From: Setophaga petechia
Lineage: Eukaryota; Chordata; Aves; Passeriformes; Parulidae
DNA length: 64,000 nucleotides
Reading direction: 5' to 3'
NCBI GenBank assembly: GCA_024362935.1
Contig: JANCRA010000016.1
Coordinates: forward strand, 18,707,165-18,771,164
This document shows, piece after piece, positions 44,595-55,010 of this stretch. The translations under genes and the position numbers were made by a program. Numbering within the stretch: the first letter of the stretch is position 1; each line of letters opens with the position of its first letter. Below the pieces are notes generated by a model. That model had not been told where the DNA came from and made no database searches. It was given only the letters and a program-made list of their open reading frames with translations.

Positions 44595-45110
44595 TACCTG
44601 CTGGAATGGCAGCCCTGGGCCAGGAGCTGCTTGTCCCACTGGGAATCTCCTTGTGGGAGCCAGGGGCTGCTTGTTCTGTTGGGAATCTCCTTGCAGGAGC
44701 CAAGGGGCTTCTTGTCCTGTTGGGACTCTCCTTGCAGGAGCCACGGGCTGATTTTCCCTCTGGGAATCTTCTTGCAGGAGCTAGGGGCTGCTTGTCCCGC
44801 TGGGAATCTCCGTGCAGGGGTTGGGGACTGCTTGTCCTGGTGGGAATCTCCTTGTGGGAGCCAGGGGTTGCTCGTCCCACTGGGAATCTCCGTGCGGGGC
44901 CCGGGGCTGCTCGTACTGGCGGGAATCTCCTTGTGGGAGCCAAGGGCTGCTTGTCCCGGGAGAAATCTCCGCGCAGGGGTTGGGGGCTGCTTGTCCCGGT
45001 GGAAATGGCAGTCCCAGGCCCGGGGCTGCTTGTCCCGGTGGGAATCTCCGTGTAGGAGCCAGGGGCTGCTTGTCCCACTGGGAATCTCGGTGCGGGGCCC
45101 GGGGCTCTCC
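44595..45110. repeat. 40-41-bp minisatellite, about 12 copies
   Basis: The unit begins CTGCTTGTCCCACTGGGAAT and ends with a 'gagccagggg' segment. Copies vary between 'ttgtgggagcc', 'ttgcaggagcc' and 'gtgcggggccc' forms. The array starts about 450 bp past the RBPMS2 3' end. Open frames of 340-385 codons cross it on both strands only because the repeats lack stops. Confidence 0.92.
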
Positions 45111-45257
45111 CTGCGGTGCCTCAGCGTCCCCATGGCCCGGCCAGCTGACCCCTGTGTGGGGCACTCCGGAGCCCTCCCACGCAGCTTCCCGCCCCAGGGA
45201 TCAGTGTTTTCCTCTCTCCCCAGGCTTTCGAGGGCAGCGCTGAACGAAAGCAAGGCC

Positions 45258-45281
45258 AAAAAAAAAAAAAAAAAAAAAAAT
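45258..45281. repeat. Poly(A) run
   Basis: An uninterrupted run of about 23 A, followed by further A-rich sequence. It could mark the 3' end of a small retro-insertion, but no body or target-site duplication is visible. Confidence 0.7.
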
Positions 45282-45790
45282 TACCAAAAGAAAAAAGGCA
45301 GATCTAAAAATAGGCGGCCTGGCCCCCGTGCCTGGGAATGGAGTGGAGGGAGCGCTGCTGCTCCGGGAAGTGACTCGCTGTGGGGCTGCCCGCACACAGC
45401 AGCGCTGCCAGCCCCTTCCCATGGGATCCCCCCGCCCGCAGCCCGAGCTTTGGAGCTCTGCCTTCATCCCGGCTCCCGCCCCCATCCCAGCTCCGGCGGG
45501 CCGGCCCTTCCCTGCTGCCTCCATCCGCATCCCTGCTCACCTGAGCGGAAACACTCCGGGAGCAGCGGGGCATGGTGACGGGAGTGTGCGAGGCTTTAAA
45601 TTATACAGCAGACTTTATCCTGTTCGGCTTTTTTTTTTTCTTTTTTTTTTTTTTTAAAGCCTTTAGCACATGCATTAACATGGCCAGGCCATGAATAATT
45701 GACGCCCGGCTCTACGAAGCTTTTACACTGGGACTCGCCTCGGAGCTAAAGTAGGTCACGTCTGCTCCGAGGGTCCCCGGGCGTCCCTTC
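45282..45790. promoter_or_regulatory. Candidate conserved element downstream of RBPMS2
   Basis: CTAAAAATAG (45304-45313) is a perfect MEF2 site. It is followed by CpG-rich unique sequence, a pyrimidine tract, then a 15-base perfect palindrome CATGGCCAGGCCATG (45679-45693) next to AATAATTGACG and a TAGGTCACGTC element. The composition differs from the minisatellite before it. It could be a 3' enhancer of RBPMS2. Inference only. Confidence 0.35.
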
Positions 45791-46850
45791 CCCGGCTGCG
45801 GACACACGTGTGCCCTGCCCCCGCCTGCTCCCGATGGGGTCCTGCTCGGAGACACCCTCTGGGAGGGGATCTGGGGACACGGGGTGTCCCCAAAATATCC
45901 CCATCACAGAGAAGATGGAGCTCGAGGTGCAGGGATGCTCTGTTGGCATCACCAGGGAAAGGATGCGGGTCCATGGCACCTTTGGTCCTTGTGCTGTCTG
46001 AGCGTGTCAGCCCATAGCCAAAGGACAAACCTATCAGGGAATAGAGAAGATGACACTGAGGCTGGAAAAATATAGGGAGAAAAGGCTGCTTTTGTCCTGC
46101 TTTTGTTTTACACTTTACTGGAAACTCCTCTTTTCCTTGTTTTGACGGTGGGACAAAAGATAAATCTTGGAGCTTTTGGACTCTCTGCTCCTGAGCATGC
46201 TGTGCTCTGCCACAGTGTGTGGTCTGGGCACTGAGGCAAGGAACACTTTGGGAATAGAAAATCCAGCTGTTGGGATGCAAAAGGGCCTCTCAGCACGGCT
46301 GTGCTGGATAAGCTGTTCCCATTGGAGGTGATCACAGCCAGCCAGGGGGGGCAGATCCAAAACTCTGTCCCTGCTGCACCCAGAGAGATAGGAAGGGGTT
46401 CAGGTCATCTCACAGCAGCGGTCACCCAGGGATGTGCTGCTCACAGGAGCTCATGTCTCTGAGGCAGGGGCATCCCACAGTGCTGGTGCTCCCCTCATGT
46501 CCCACACATCTCTGCTGATGGTTGATGCAGCTCAGTCATGTCAGTGCTTTTCACCCATTTCTCTGGAAAATGTGATGAAGAACAACTCAAAGGGTTTTGT
46601 AAAGGATCAAGTCCCAGCAATTCCCATCTACTGGTCTGTGCCAGCCCTGCTGCCACTGTCCCCTTCCCTGTCCTCTCTCAGGCCAAAGCCTGTCATGGCT
46701 AGAGATCATTGTGGACATCACTGCTGACCTGCCTGCTGTTTGTCCATCAGGCAGAGAACAATGGCCACAGCTGTGGGGAAATGTCTCAGAGAACCCCAGC
46801 TCCATCCTGCAGCAGGATTTAACAGCTACTGCTCCCTGCTGATTTCCATG
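45791..46850. other. Intergenic DNA, no gene seen
   Basis: No coding exon or repeat family recognised. The short frames overlap in several phases. Confidence 0.5.
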
Positions 46851-46852
46851 GA

Positions 46853-47335
46853 TCATGGAATCACAGCATTTTTAAGGCTGGAAAAGCCCTCTAAGATCAT
46901 TCCCCAGCACTGCCACCACTAAACCAATATTCCAAATCACCACATCTTTGAACAGTTCCAGGAATGGTCGCTCCACTGCTCACTGGGCAGCCCCTTACAA
47001 TGTCTGATCACCCCTTCAGGGAACAAATTTTCCCCAACACTCAGCCTAAACCTCCTCTGGCATAACCTGGGGCCTTTTCTTCTCATCCTGTCTCTTGTTC
47101 CCTGGAAGCAGAGTCCAACTGCCCCCATCTGCCTCCACCTGTCAGGGAGTTGTGCAGAGCCACAAGGTCCCCCCTGAGCCTCCTTTTCTCCAGGCTGAGC
47201 CCCCCCAGTTCCCTGAGCTGCTCCTGGTGCTCCAGCCCCTTCCCCAGCTCAGTTCCTTTCCCTGGTCATGCTCCAGCCCCTCAATGCCAGGAGGGGCCCA
47301 AAGCTGAGCACAGGATTTGAGCTGTGGCAAGCAGC
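46853..47335 (-). mobile_element. CR1 LINE fragment, about 480 bp, reverse
   Basis: Reads as the reverse complement of a longer CR1 3' part: 'catggaatcacagcatttttaaggctgg' at the start, then 'cctcctctggcataacctgggg', 'ctccttttctccaggctgagc' and 'tgagcacaggatttgagctgtgg'. The reverse-transcriptase region is truncated away and no frame is intact. Confidence 0.9.
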
Positions 47336-48066
47336 TGCATCTCATGCAAGGCTGCTGGGATTCCCCAGGCAGACATGTGTTGTCCACCCCTGTGAGGGTG
47401 AGGAGCAGATCTCCTGTGGTCAGGGAGCCTCACACATGTGTGGGGCAGATAAAATGACTGTCTGAGATGTGTAATGATGGATGAGCTCGGGAGCACCTCT
47501 GGAAGAGGCAGGTTGGGCTGGCAGCTGCACAAGCAGGTTCAGCCAGGCCTGAAATATCCCCAGGAGGGCAGGAAGAGGCAGGGAATGATGGACACCAAGC
47601 AGGGAGGAGGCAGCGTTGTGGCCGCCTCACGATTCCTTGTGGCACAGTGCCCCCTCTCAGGAGTTCTGCTCGGATATCACCACACTCTCAGAGCTCCAAA
47701 AATGCCTCTGCTCTCCCCCTGCCAAACATCTTCCTGTTGAATTATCCCCCAACCCAGCAACAAGTCTGTAGAGACTTGGAATTGGCATCCCATGGATGAT
47801 GTAGGTGATAATCAACGGATGCCACAGGGATCATGTAACAAAATCACCCCAAAAATAACTGCCAGGGAAAGGTGTGAGGGGACAGGTCCCACCCCCAAAG
47901 GGATGGGGACATCCCAGAGAGGCCTTGGGACTCAAGGTGCTGCTGCAAAGGGATCCTGAGGGTCAATAATTACAGGAGGTAATTCCATCGCGTTTAAAAA
48001 TCACACGGTATGGGGTCAGCTCCACAAAGAACAAAAGCTGCTCTGAGCCAGGCAGGCTTTAACGGG
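47336..48066. other. Intergenic DNA, no gene seen
   Basis: No gene, repeat family or clear regulatory composition seen. Confidence 0.5.
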
Positions 48067-48155
48067 GTTGTTATTTGGGATGGTGTGATGAGAAACGTTG
48101 TTGTTTGGGATGGTGTGATGAGAAACGTTGTTATTGGGATGGTGTGATGAGAAAT
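48067..48155. repeat. 30-bp tandem repeat, three copies
   Basis: The unit begins GTTGTTATTTGGGATGGTGT and occurs three times with one base missing in the last copy. It borders a small CpG-rich stretch. Confidence 0.9.
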
Positions 48156-48320
48156 GCGCTCCGGGTCGGCGCTGTCGCGACATGGACAGTTCAGCAGCAA
48201 AGCCGGGAGGTGGCATCCGAGACCTGAGCACAGGGAACAGCAGCAGCCGGAGCCCGAGCGCGACTGCAGCCCGGACAGTGCGGGAAACACGCGGGCGTTC
48301 TGTCATGCACCTCATCCTCC
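48156..48320. promoter_or_regulatory. Small CpG-rich patch
   Basis: About 150 bp dense in CpG between the 30-bp repeat and a CR1 end. A + frame from 48182 begins [10 protein letters not shown], but it runs into the CR1 and has no homologue I know. It may be a remnant promoter or just GC-rich DNA. Confidence 0.2.
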
Positions 48321-48337
48321 TCCTCCTCCTCGGGATG

Positions 48338-48722
48338 GGGAGAGAGGACAGGCTTAGCCTGGAGAAAAGGGGGCTCAGAGGTGCCCTTATTGCTCTCTAC
48401 ACCTCCCTGAAGGGAGGTTGTGACAGGTGGGGTTGGTCTGTTCCACCAGGCAGCACTGACAGAACCAGAGGACACAGCCTCAAGCTATGTCAGGGAAGGT
48501 ACAAGTTGGATATCAGGAAGAAAAAAAATTCACTGAAAGAATAATAAAGTGCTGGAATGCTCTCCCCAGGGAGGCGGTAGAATCACCATTTCTGGATGTG
48601 TTTAAAAAAAGACTGCACATGGCACTTGGTGCTATGGTCTAGGTCAGGTGTTAGGGCAGAGGTTGGACTCAATGATCTTAGAGGTCTCTTCCAACCTCAT
48701 TATTCTGTGATTCTGTGGTACT
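48338..48722 (+). mobile_element. CR1 LINE fragment, 3' end, about 385 bp
   Basis: Contains, in order, 'cctggagaaaagggggctcag', 'ggcagcactgacagaaccagagg', 'ccagggaggcggtagaatcacc', 'aggttggactcaatgatcttagagg' and the terminal 'tattctgtgattctgtgg'. Well preserved at the 3' end; no coding frame remains. Confidence 0.93.
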
Positions 48723-50029
48723 TTATGCAAAGAAGCTCTATATTAAGTTCATGAAGTAAAATATTTTCTGGTTTTCTGTTCAGCTGCAGCGTTGTTATCA
48801 AAAATACACAGAATTTGAGCTGGAATGGGACGGGATGGGGATGTTGCTACCCAGTCCAACCGGGCTGAGGTGGGGCTGTCACCACTCAGGCCGGTCCTGG
48901 CTTGTTCCAGCTGAGCCTGGGAACCCCCTGAGGCTGGAGCTGTCGCTCTCCTGGGCGCCTCTCCTATGCATAGCTGCTGGTATTACTCATTTAACTCAAA
49001 AAGAAGAAGTGTGATGCCTTCTGGGATGACACAGCCATGACACACTCGGCTCTCCATCCCGCGGGGCACGGGGCACCTCAGCCGCTCCTTTGGGAGCGAG
49101 CCGGGACGGGCGGAGCGGCACTGCCGGACAGACGGCAGGTGGCACTGGAGACTGGCACGGGACAAGCTGGCAGGGAGAAGGGGCCACCCGGCGCCTTCTT
49201 GCATCTTGCTGCTTAATGCTAAATTCAATATGTTTTATTCTTTAAAGGTGATAAACTGGTGTTGCGCATATTCACATATCCAAAGTGGCTCCAGTCTTCA
49301 TGGTTGAGACACCATGGTAATTTATGGAAAAGTTGAACTAAGGTCAAAAGCAAATTCAAAGTACTGTTATTTATCTAATAGACATTTCAGGGCATCTCCA
49401 ACAGGTATTTACATCATCCTAAAAGTGTCACCGTTTCTTTTTTAAAATTTGTCAGGAGAAGGAGAAAGTGACAGCATCAAAACGAAAAGTTTTTTCAAAC
49501 ATTTTCTGAAGGGGTTCAAATTCTTCTCCTCCAGTCTGCCAGAATTTTAACATTCAATCAGTTCTTGGTGGAATCTGTCTCTGTCACTTTTGATTTAAAG
49601 AAATTTTATTGTATCAAAATTCAGTTCAGGGTGCAGGGTCTCAGCCCAGCACAGACAGGAGATCAAAAACCAGCTGCAGCAACCTCTGGGACAGGGGAGC
49701 AACAGCTCCTGATCAAATCCTGGAAGGATCTCCAAATCATCCAAAATGCCCTGCTCTCCTGGTCTGGGGTGCTCAGCTCAGGAGAAATCCCAGCTTTTCC
49801 CTGGGATGCAGATGGGTTGGAGTCTCTGGAGTGTTTGTCCTGCTATGGGAACCCAGAGCTCTCCCATTCCCTCCATCTCCCATGCTCCCTAGGCATGGCA
49901 CAGCCTGCCTCACCTCCTGGCCTTCATCCTGAGCTTCTTCAGGTGGGATTCACCTGGTGGGCTTCATCCATTGGGCATCATCCCCTGGGCTTTGCCCATT
50001 TGGCTTCACCTGCTGGGCTCAGCTGTGGC
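48723..50029. other. Intergenic DNA, some CpG-rich and AT-rich parts
   Basis: 49020-49200 is CpG-retaining. 49210-49560 is AT-rich unique sequence that could be a conserved noncoding element. No coding exon is recognised. Confidence 0.45.
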
Positions 50030-50670
50030 TGACCCATTCCTGAATGCTCCTCTGGGTGCCAGGAGTGAGTCTGACCCCCTGAATCTCCTCTCAGTGCCAG
50101 GAGTGAGTCTGACCCCTGAATCTCCCCTGGCTTCCAGGTCCCCATTCCTAAATGTTCCTCTCAGTGCCAGGAGTGAGTCTGACCTCCTGAATGTCCTCTG
50201 GGTTCCAGGTCTCCATTCTTTCCTGATCCTCTGGATGCCAGGAGTGAGTCTGACCCCTGAATGTCCTCTGGGTTCCAGGAGTGAGTCTGACCCCCTGAAT
50301 CTCCCCTGGCTTCCAGATCTCCATTCCTTCCTGCTCCTCTCAGTGCCAGGAGTGAATCTGACCCCTGAATCTCCCCTGGGTTCCAGATCTCCATTCCTTC
50401 CTGCTCCCCTGGGTGCCAGGAGTGAGTCTGACCCCCTGAATCTCCCCTGGTTCCAGGTCTCCATTCCTTCCTGCTCCTCTCAGTGCCAGGAGTGAGTCTG
50501 ATCCCCTGAATCTCCCCTGGTTCCAGGTCTCCATTCCTTCCTGCTCCTCTCAGTGCCAGGAGTGAGTCTGACCCCCTGAATCTCCCCTGGTTCCAGGTCT
50601 CCATTCCTTCCTGCTCCTCTCAGTGCCATGAGTGAGTCTGATCCCCTGAATCTCCCCTGGTTCCAGGTCG
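50030..50670. repeat. 70-bp minisatellite, about nine copies
   Basis: The full unit is 70 bp, beginning CCAGGTCTCCATTCCTTCCT and containing 'gtgccaggagtgagtctgac' and 'ccctgaatctcccctgg'. The first copies are shorter, lacking the 'ccattccttcctgctcctct' part; the last four are almost identical. This gradient suggests recent expansion at the right end. Open frames on both strands are by-products. Confidence 0.93.
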
Positions 50671-51439
50671 CCATGCTGCTGCCCCAGGACAGCAGCTCCA
50701 GCAGCAAGGGAGAGGGGCAGCTTGTGTTAAAGCCAGGGCAGCAATGGGTTAAAGCCAATTGCTGGCAGCAATTATTGTCTGTCAGGACAGGCTGGTCCCA
50801 CCACTGGTGTGTTCTCATCACTTCTCTTGTCCCCTCAGTGTCCTTGGCCTCATGCTCAGGGCTGGGTGGGTTGCTCAGGGCTCTGTGTGTGACAGCACGG
50901 TCCCCTCAGGGGACAGCTACAGGTGCTCTTCTCTCTCTGGTGGAAAAGACAGCACAACCTGACACCCCCAGCTGGAACCAGAATGTGCAGGAGTTTCCCA
51001 GGGATCTGTCACCCTTAAGGATCACGAGCAAGGTGTTGGCAGAGGAGCCTGATCCTTGCAAATGTCTGGGAAAGGCTGGAACTGCTCTCTGTGCACAGTG
51101 TCCTGAGCTGGATCATTCTTCCCTCAGCAAGAAGAGTTAATGCTGCCAGCTCCAAACATCTGCCAGGGCTTGGTTCATGTCTGCCAATGTCCCCAGGAGG
51201 TCCCTGCACTGGTGGGTGACCCTGGGTGGCATTTCCAGAGGTACCTGCTGGTGCAGGTGATGCCAGCTGACTGATCCCAGCAGGTTTCCTTGGGAGCAAG
51301 TTCTACCAGGGCAGTCTGAGCCTCCAGTGTCACAGCAGGGCCCCTGGTAACACCTCTCACACCACAAAACCTCCTGTAGCCTCTCCAGACAGAGCTGCTG
51401 CCCTACCTCTGCTTCCCAAATCCCACCTGGATGTAAGGA
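50671..51439. other. Intergenic DNA, no gene seen
   Basis: Nothing specific recognised between the minisatellite and the next CR1 copy. Confidence 0.5.
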
Positions 51440-51890
51440 GGAAATATGGGGAGAGGTTTGGGGCACCAGGAGCAGCTGAGGGAACTGGAAAGGGGCTCAG
51501 CCTGGAGAAAAGGAGGCTCAGGGGGAAACTCCTGACTCTGCACAACTCCCTGACAGGAGGGGGCAGCCAGGTGGGGATCAGGCTCTGCTCCCAGTGAACA
51601 GGGACAGGATGAGATGAAATGGCCTCAAGTCACACCAGGGGAGGCTTAGAGTGGATATTATTTTATAAATTAAGTTTATTCATTGGAATGGTGGTGAGGC
51701 ACAGGAACAGGGTGCCCAGGGCAGAAGTGGAGTCACCATCCCTGGAGATGTTGAAGAGTTGTGTGGATGTGGCACCTGGGGATGTGGTTTAGTGGTGAAC
51801 CCAGCAGTGCTGGGGGAGCAGTTAGGCTGGATCACCCCAGAGGCCTTTTCCAGCCCAAATGATTCCATAATTCTGTGATCCTGTTCCAGC
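51440..51890 (+). mobile_element. CR1 LINE fragment, 3' end, about 450 bp
   Basis: Typical order: 'gctcagcctggagaaaaggagg', 'gaacagggacaggatgagatg', 'tcaccatccctggagatgttg', 'aggctggatcaccccagagg', ending 'tccataattctgtgatcctg'. Sense orientation, no intact frame. Confidence 0.92.
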
Positions 51891-52571
51891 CTTGCCTTTG
51901 TGCCCCAAACACATCAAAATGCTGATGAGAACCAAACAGGGTCAAATTTGGTTAATGAAACACCCCTATTTTAGGTTGCCCCTCTGGTGTAGAACTTCAT
52001 TGTGGGCTGGAAATCAGCAAGGAAATATTGATTTTCCATGGATGTTGGCACTTGTAGGTAGTTGCCTCTTTAGGGGAAATTTTTGGGAGTTGGAGAGAAA
52101 TTGTGCCAGTATCCTCCTGAAAGGCAGCAACTGGATTTGAACAGAGCATTTTGACATGGACCAACTTCCTTAATATTTACCAAGGAAAGGTTTACCTGGG
52201 AATCCAAAGGACCCCTGTGCCTGTGTTCTTAGTTTCTTTTCTTAAAAAAAAAAATTAGAGAGAGAGAGAAAAGAAGAAAAAATTAAAAAAAACAATTCCA
52301 AAAAATTTCTCCATATTTCTCCAATTTCTTCCATGTCATACATACAAAAATTCCAGGGTCCCTCTTGGGATGATAAGCTGAGTTCCTGTGATGAGTTTGG
52401 CTTTATTAAAGGCATGGAAACCTTATATCTAATATATGTTAAAAAAAAGTGGTGGTGGAACCTTAAAAACTGGGTGTTTAATGAAGGCTAAAAATCTTCT
52501 CTTAACATTTGACAGTATAAAATTATTATTTTTCACTTCTGATGGAGAGAGCCTGTGTCTGGGGCACAACT
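51891..52571. other. AT-rich intergenic DNA
   Basis: An A-rich and (GA)n-like stretch lies at 52241-52300. No gene or named repeat was found. Confidence 0.5.
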
Positions 52572-52705
52572 TTGTTGGGAAATGGGAGGAATTCCAGTTG
52601 GATACAAGGGAAAAAATTACATTGAGAGTGGCAGAGTGACTGGACAGGGTATGGGGGAGTGGTGAGGGGTCTCTTCATCCTTGGAGATCTCCAGAATTGC
52701 CTCCA
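52572..52705 (+). mobile_element. CR1 LINE fragment, internal part
   Basis: Matches the middle of a CR1 3' region: 'ttggatacaaggg', 'ttacattgagagtggcagagtgactgg' and 'atccttggagatctccagaattgcc'. The usual 3' tail is absent, so it is truncated at both ends. Confidence 0.6.
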
Positions 52706-53637
52706 ACTCAAAACTTTCCCTATTTCTTGCAATTTAGGGGACATTGCATGGGAGAGGGGTAACTCTGGCTAAACTTGATTTGCAGAAATGTCTGTCTCAC
52801 AGTCAGTAGTCATTTATCACTCAATAAATGAGGATTAACAGATATTTTTTCTTAAAAAGTTTTTTAGCCAGAATAAAAAATATCTATTGTTTGAGAGGTT
52901 AAATATATGACACTGAATGCAGACAACGTTTTCCAGAAGGTTTAAACCTTTCTAGAGTGTTCAAGCCCTTCTTGGTATTCTCTTCTCTTCATGCCTGCCC
53001 TTAAAAAAAAAAGCATTATATAAAACAAAGCAGGAAGATAGCTTCTTTTTAATCTGTTTGTATTCTTAAAAAAGATTATTACAAACAGACACACAAATCC
53101 CAAGCCAGTAAGTACACCTTGGGTTTCTAAAGAAAATATGCTGTGGTGAAGAAAAAGGTGATCTCCAGCAGTGTGTGTTTGTGTATGGGATCAGAGCAAA
53201 GCTCCCATGCACGGAAGGCCCTTGAGATGGAAACTGAAAGCAAATGCTGGTGACACTCACAGAAGGTGCTTTGGGGTGATCAATGAAAAAAAAAAAAAAA
53301 GGTTTTCTCATTTTCTCATGTTTTTCTCAGTGGAAATAATCAGAACTATGAGTTTTTCCTTTTTGGGCAAAATGTGAGAGCATGAATGTCAGAGCTTGCA
53401 GCCCCAAGGATGGAGAGGGAGAGATCAAAGCCAACATCAGGATGAGAAAGGAGAGAGTTGGGTGGAGCTGTTCAGGGTCAAATCACCCCTGAGCCACCCC
53501 ATGGAATGCTCTGTGCAGTGGACTGTGGAAATCAGTATTTTTGTAACTGCTTCCATTGAATTTCGTCTCTTCCTCCAAGCATAGCCCTGCATGAAATGAG
53601 GCAGGGTGAAGGTAGCACTTTGGGACAGCCCAGAAGA
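52706..53637. other. AT-rich intergenic DNA, no gene seen
   Basis: Several A runs (near 53004 and 53286). No coding exon or repeat family recognised before the LTR. Confidence 0.5.
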
Positions 53638-53643
53638 AAAGCA

Positions 53644-54097
53644 TGTGGTGGTGTTCACAAGGGTCCCAGGATGAGGGAAGAGATGAGAACCTTGACTCTG
53701 TGTTTCAGAAGGCTTGATTTATTATTTATGATATATATCATATTAAAAGAAAATTATATCTTGAAACTACACTAAAGAATAGAAGATTACACTAAAGAGT
53801 AGATTGAAATTACACTAAATAGAATAAATAGAATGAAACTACACTAAAGAATAGATTCCATCAGAAGGCTAGCAAAGAGTGGAATGATAATAAAATCTTG
53901 TGACTGACCAGAGAGTCCAAGACAGCTGGGCTGTGATTGGCCATTAATTAAAAACAACCACATGAGACCAATCAAAGATGCACCTGTTGCATTCCACAGC
54001 AGCAGATAATTATTGTTTTTCTTTTCCTCTGAGGCTTCTCGGCTTCTCAGGAGAAAAAATCCTAGCAAAGGATTTTTCAGAAAATATGTCTGTGACA
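53644..54097 (-). mobile_element. Solo LTR of a passerine endogenous retrovirus, 454 bp
   Basis: On the minus strand it starts TGTCACAGACATATTTTCTG and ends CACCACA, with the TG...CA ends of an LTR. Six-base flanks AAAGCA (53638-53643) and AAAGCC (54098-54103) are a target-site duplication with one change, the size typical of ERV class II (ERVK-like). The 'catgtggttgtttttaattaatgg' part, an AATAAATCAAGCCTTCTGA poly(A) region and a 'tcatcctgggaccc' end match a common songbird LTR I recognise. No gag, pol or env lies beside it, so it is a solo LTR left by recombination. It holds an internal repeat of 'actacactaaagaatag' units (about 53765-53855). Confidence 0.88.
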
Positions 54098-54103
54098 AAA
54101 GCC

Positions 54104-54883
54104 AAATGGTGGGGCACTGCAAGGAGCAGTGAGGAACAGCATCTCCAGAGGCTGTGGGCAAGGAGAGATGCAAGGAGAGGAGACTTCTCCTCCCTGAGAT
54201 AAAGGAGCAGGGATGGACACCTTCCCTTGGCCAAGCTGCTCCACAAAAGCATCCCAGGAAGAAGAGAGGCCTTGGCTGGGGTGAGGCAGCTCCATGCCAG
54301 CCTGGCAAACCCTGTGGGGCCTGAGTTGTGTGCAGCAGCAGATCTCAGGGGTTGGCACTGCTCAGAAATGCCAGCTGGTGTCAGGGAAACATCCAACAGT
54401 CTTTGTTCTGTACTTAGAGGGATGTGCCTCGAGGTGCCCTGGCTTGCCCACAGAAATCCCACTGCTGCTCAAAGCAGAGCCTTTGGGTAAACATGGGCAA
54501 ACCCAACCTGTTCAGGGGAGTTCTGGGGCTAGAGGGACACACACACTCACATCCAGAGAGTGCTCCTAGGTACACATTCCTTACCTTCCATTCCATGGAT
54601 CTTGCACTGATTTATGTATCTCTTCTCTCTGTCACTTGCATCCCACTCTTTAATTCCTTTTCTAGGATCTCTTGCTACAGTGATATTTCTGGTCACTATT
54701 AAAAGATGTGTAAACTCTTCATGGGGGAAATGGGTCAGCTGGTTTGGATAATTTTGAAAATATTCCTCTAGGGAAGAGCCAATACAGGCACCAGCACTGG
54801 TTCTTATGTGACTGAGGCCCTTAGGAGCAAAGCTTGGTCTGAATGCCTTGCTCTGCTGATCTGAACCAACAAGTAGATAATTG
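54104..54883. other. Intergenic DNA, no gene seen
   Basis: Nothing recognisable between the LTR and the next CR1 copy. Confidence 0.5.
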
Positions 54884-55010
54884 AATCACAAAATCATGGA
54901 ATATCCTGAGCTAGCAGGGATCCAGTCCAACTCCTTGCCCTGCACAGAACCACCCAAGAATCCCCCCATGCATCTGAGAGTGTTGTCCAAATGCTCCTGG
55001 TGATAATCCA
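54884..55010 (-). mobile_element. CR1 LINE fragment, 3' end, reverse
   Basis: Reverse-complement CR1 end: 'aatcacaaaatcatggaatatcctgagc', 'gggatccagtccaactcc' and 'cctgcacagaaccacccaag'. 5'-truncated. Confidence 0.88.

Noticed and set aside
44062..45578. Open frames of 340-385 codons on both strands
   Set aside because: They coincide with the 40-bp minisatellite, exist on both strands, and encode only repeat-derived sequence.
50006..50604. Minus-strand repeat proteins of 150 codons and + frame 49971-50495
   Set aside because: By-products of the 70-bp minisatellite.
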